Source of the DNA: an uncultured Chloroflexota bacterium
GTDB taxonomy: Bacteria > Chloroflexota > Limnocylindria > Limnocylindrales > CSP1-4
Direction of reading: 5' to 3'
Length of the DNA: 5,468 bases
Assembly (NCBI GenBank): GCA_903930745.1
Contig: CAIYZX010000132.1
Coordinates: forward strand, 1 to 5,468
Made by a program: the position numbers and the translations under genes. Shown here piece by piece: positions 5,281 to 5,468 of the stretch. Each line of letters begins with the position of its first letter. Position 1 is the first letter of the stretch. Below the pieces are notes generated by a model. That model was not told the origin of the DNA and searched no databases. It saw only the letters and a program-made list of their open reading frames with translations.

Positions 5281-5468
5281 ATGAAGCGCCTGACCGATCC
5301 CGATGCCCTGCTCCTCCAGGGCGCCGCGGACCCCACCCGCCTCTCCATCCTGCGCCAGCTCGCGGGGGGCGACGAGGTGTGCGCCTGCAACCTGACCGCC
5401 TGCTGTGACGTGGCACAGCCCACGGTGAGCCACCACCTCAAGGTCCTGCGGGACACGGGCTGGGTCAC
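5281..5468 (+). CDS. arsR: ArsR family arsenic-responsive repressor, N-terminal part (3' end outside window)
   Basis: The first 62 residues of a winged-helix ArsR/SmtB repressor are present; the gene runs off the right edge. LLLQGAADPTRLSILRQLAGG (10-30) is the typical start of the fold, and QPTVSHHLKVLRDTG (46-60) is the recognition helix region. Between them lies V33-C34-A-C36-N-L-T-A-C41-C42-D, a variant of the classic ELCVCDL arsenic site with two extra cysteines, CC, five residues beyond C36. These thiols are the likely As(III) sensors. The ATG at 5281 has no ribosome binding site; no other in-frame start is seen in the AT-richer region before it. Divergent orientation from arsM across a shared operator implies that it represses both itself and the arsM operon and lets go when arsenite binds. 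Confidence 0.92.
   Translation, partial: MKRLTDPDALLLQGAADPTRLSILRQLAGGDEVCACNLTACCDVAQPTVSHHLKVLRDTGWV

Noticed and set aside
4530..5408. A 292-aa plus-strand open frame opposite arsM
   Set aside because: It is antisense to arsM with low-complexity His/Arg/Gly content, and it also crosses the arsM/arsR operator and the real arsR frame.
5202..5468. Extension of arsM upstream to give a 370-aa protein
   Set aside because: The extension covers the operator, both promoters and the opposite strand of arsR, and shows no homology-like features. The ATG at 5201 has a good ribosome binding site and fits the usual ArsM N-terminus.

Overview
The window is very GC-rich, with compact coding on both strands, GTG as well as ATG starts, and two TGATG stop/start overlaps. 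Together with a CopC anchored by a C-terminal membrane helix, a multi-spanning membrane protein of a type I know mainly from high-GC Gram-positive-like bacteria, and a thioredoxin-type ArsC, this suggests an Actinomycetota or Chloroflexota genome. That is an inference from style and gene content; no marker gene is present to fix the lineage.

Layout. Positions 1-623 (minus) hold the N-terminal 207 residues of an M16 zinc metallopeptidase that runs off the left edge. Positions 712-1128 (minus) encode a 138-aa membrane protein of unknown function. A 110-bp divergent intergenic region follows. Positions 1239-3430 (plus) are a two-gene, translationally coupled unit: a membrane-anchored CopC-like Cu(II)-binding protein, then a protein with about ten membrane segments related to the family databases often call 'fenitrothion hydrolase'. 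This unit converges, across a 21-bp gap containing a GC hairpin, on an arsenic operon read from the minus strand: arsM (As(III) methyltransferase), arsN2 (arsenic-associated N-acetyltransferase) and arsC (arsenate reductase), at 5201-3452. A divergent arsR (from 5281, cut by the right edge) faces arsM, and an inverted-repeat operator lies between them, over the arsM -35 box.

How it works together. ArsC should reduce As(V) to As(III), ArsM should methylate As(III), and ArsN2 may acetylate an arsenical. ArsR should repress both directions from one operator until As(III) binds its cysteines. No arsenite efflux pump is visible here. The CopC/membrane pair looks like an extracytoplasmic copper-binding or copper-uptake module: both proteins are predicted to expose an N-terminal histidine after signal-peptide cleavage, and the membrane protein has a histidine-rich repeat loop. 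That pair is the least understood and most interesting part of the window. The arsenic operon is recognisable biology with a few unusual details. I found no RNA genes, insertion sequences or CRISPR arrays.
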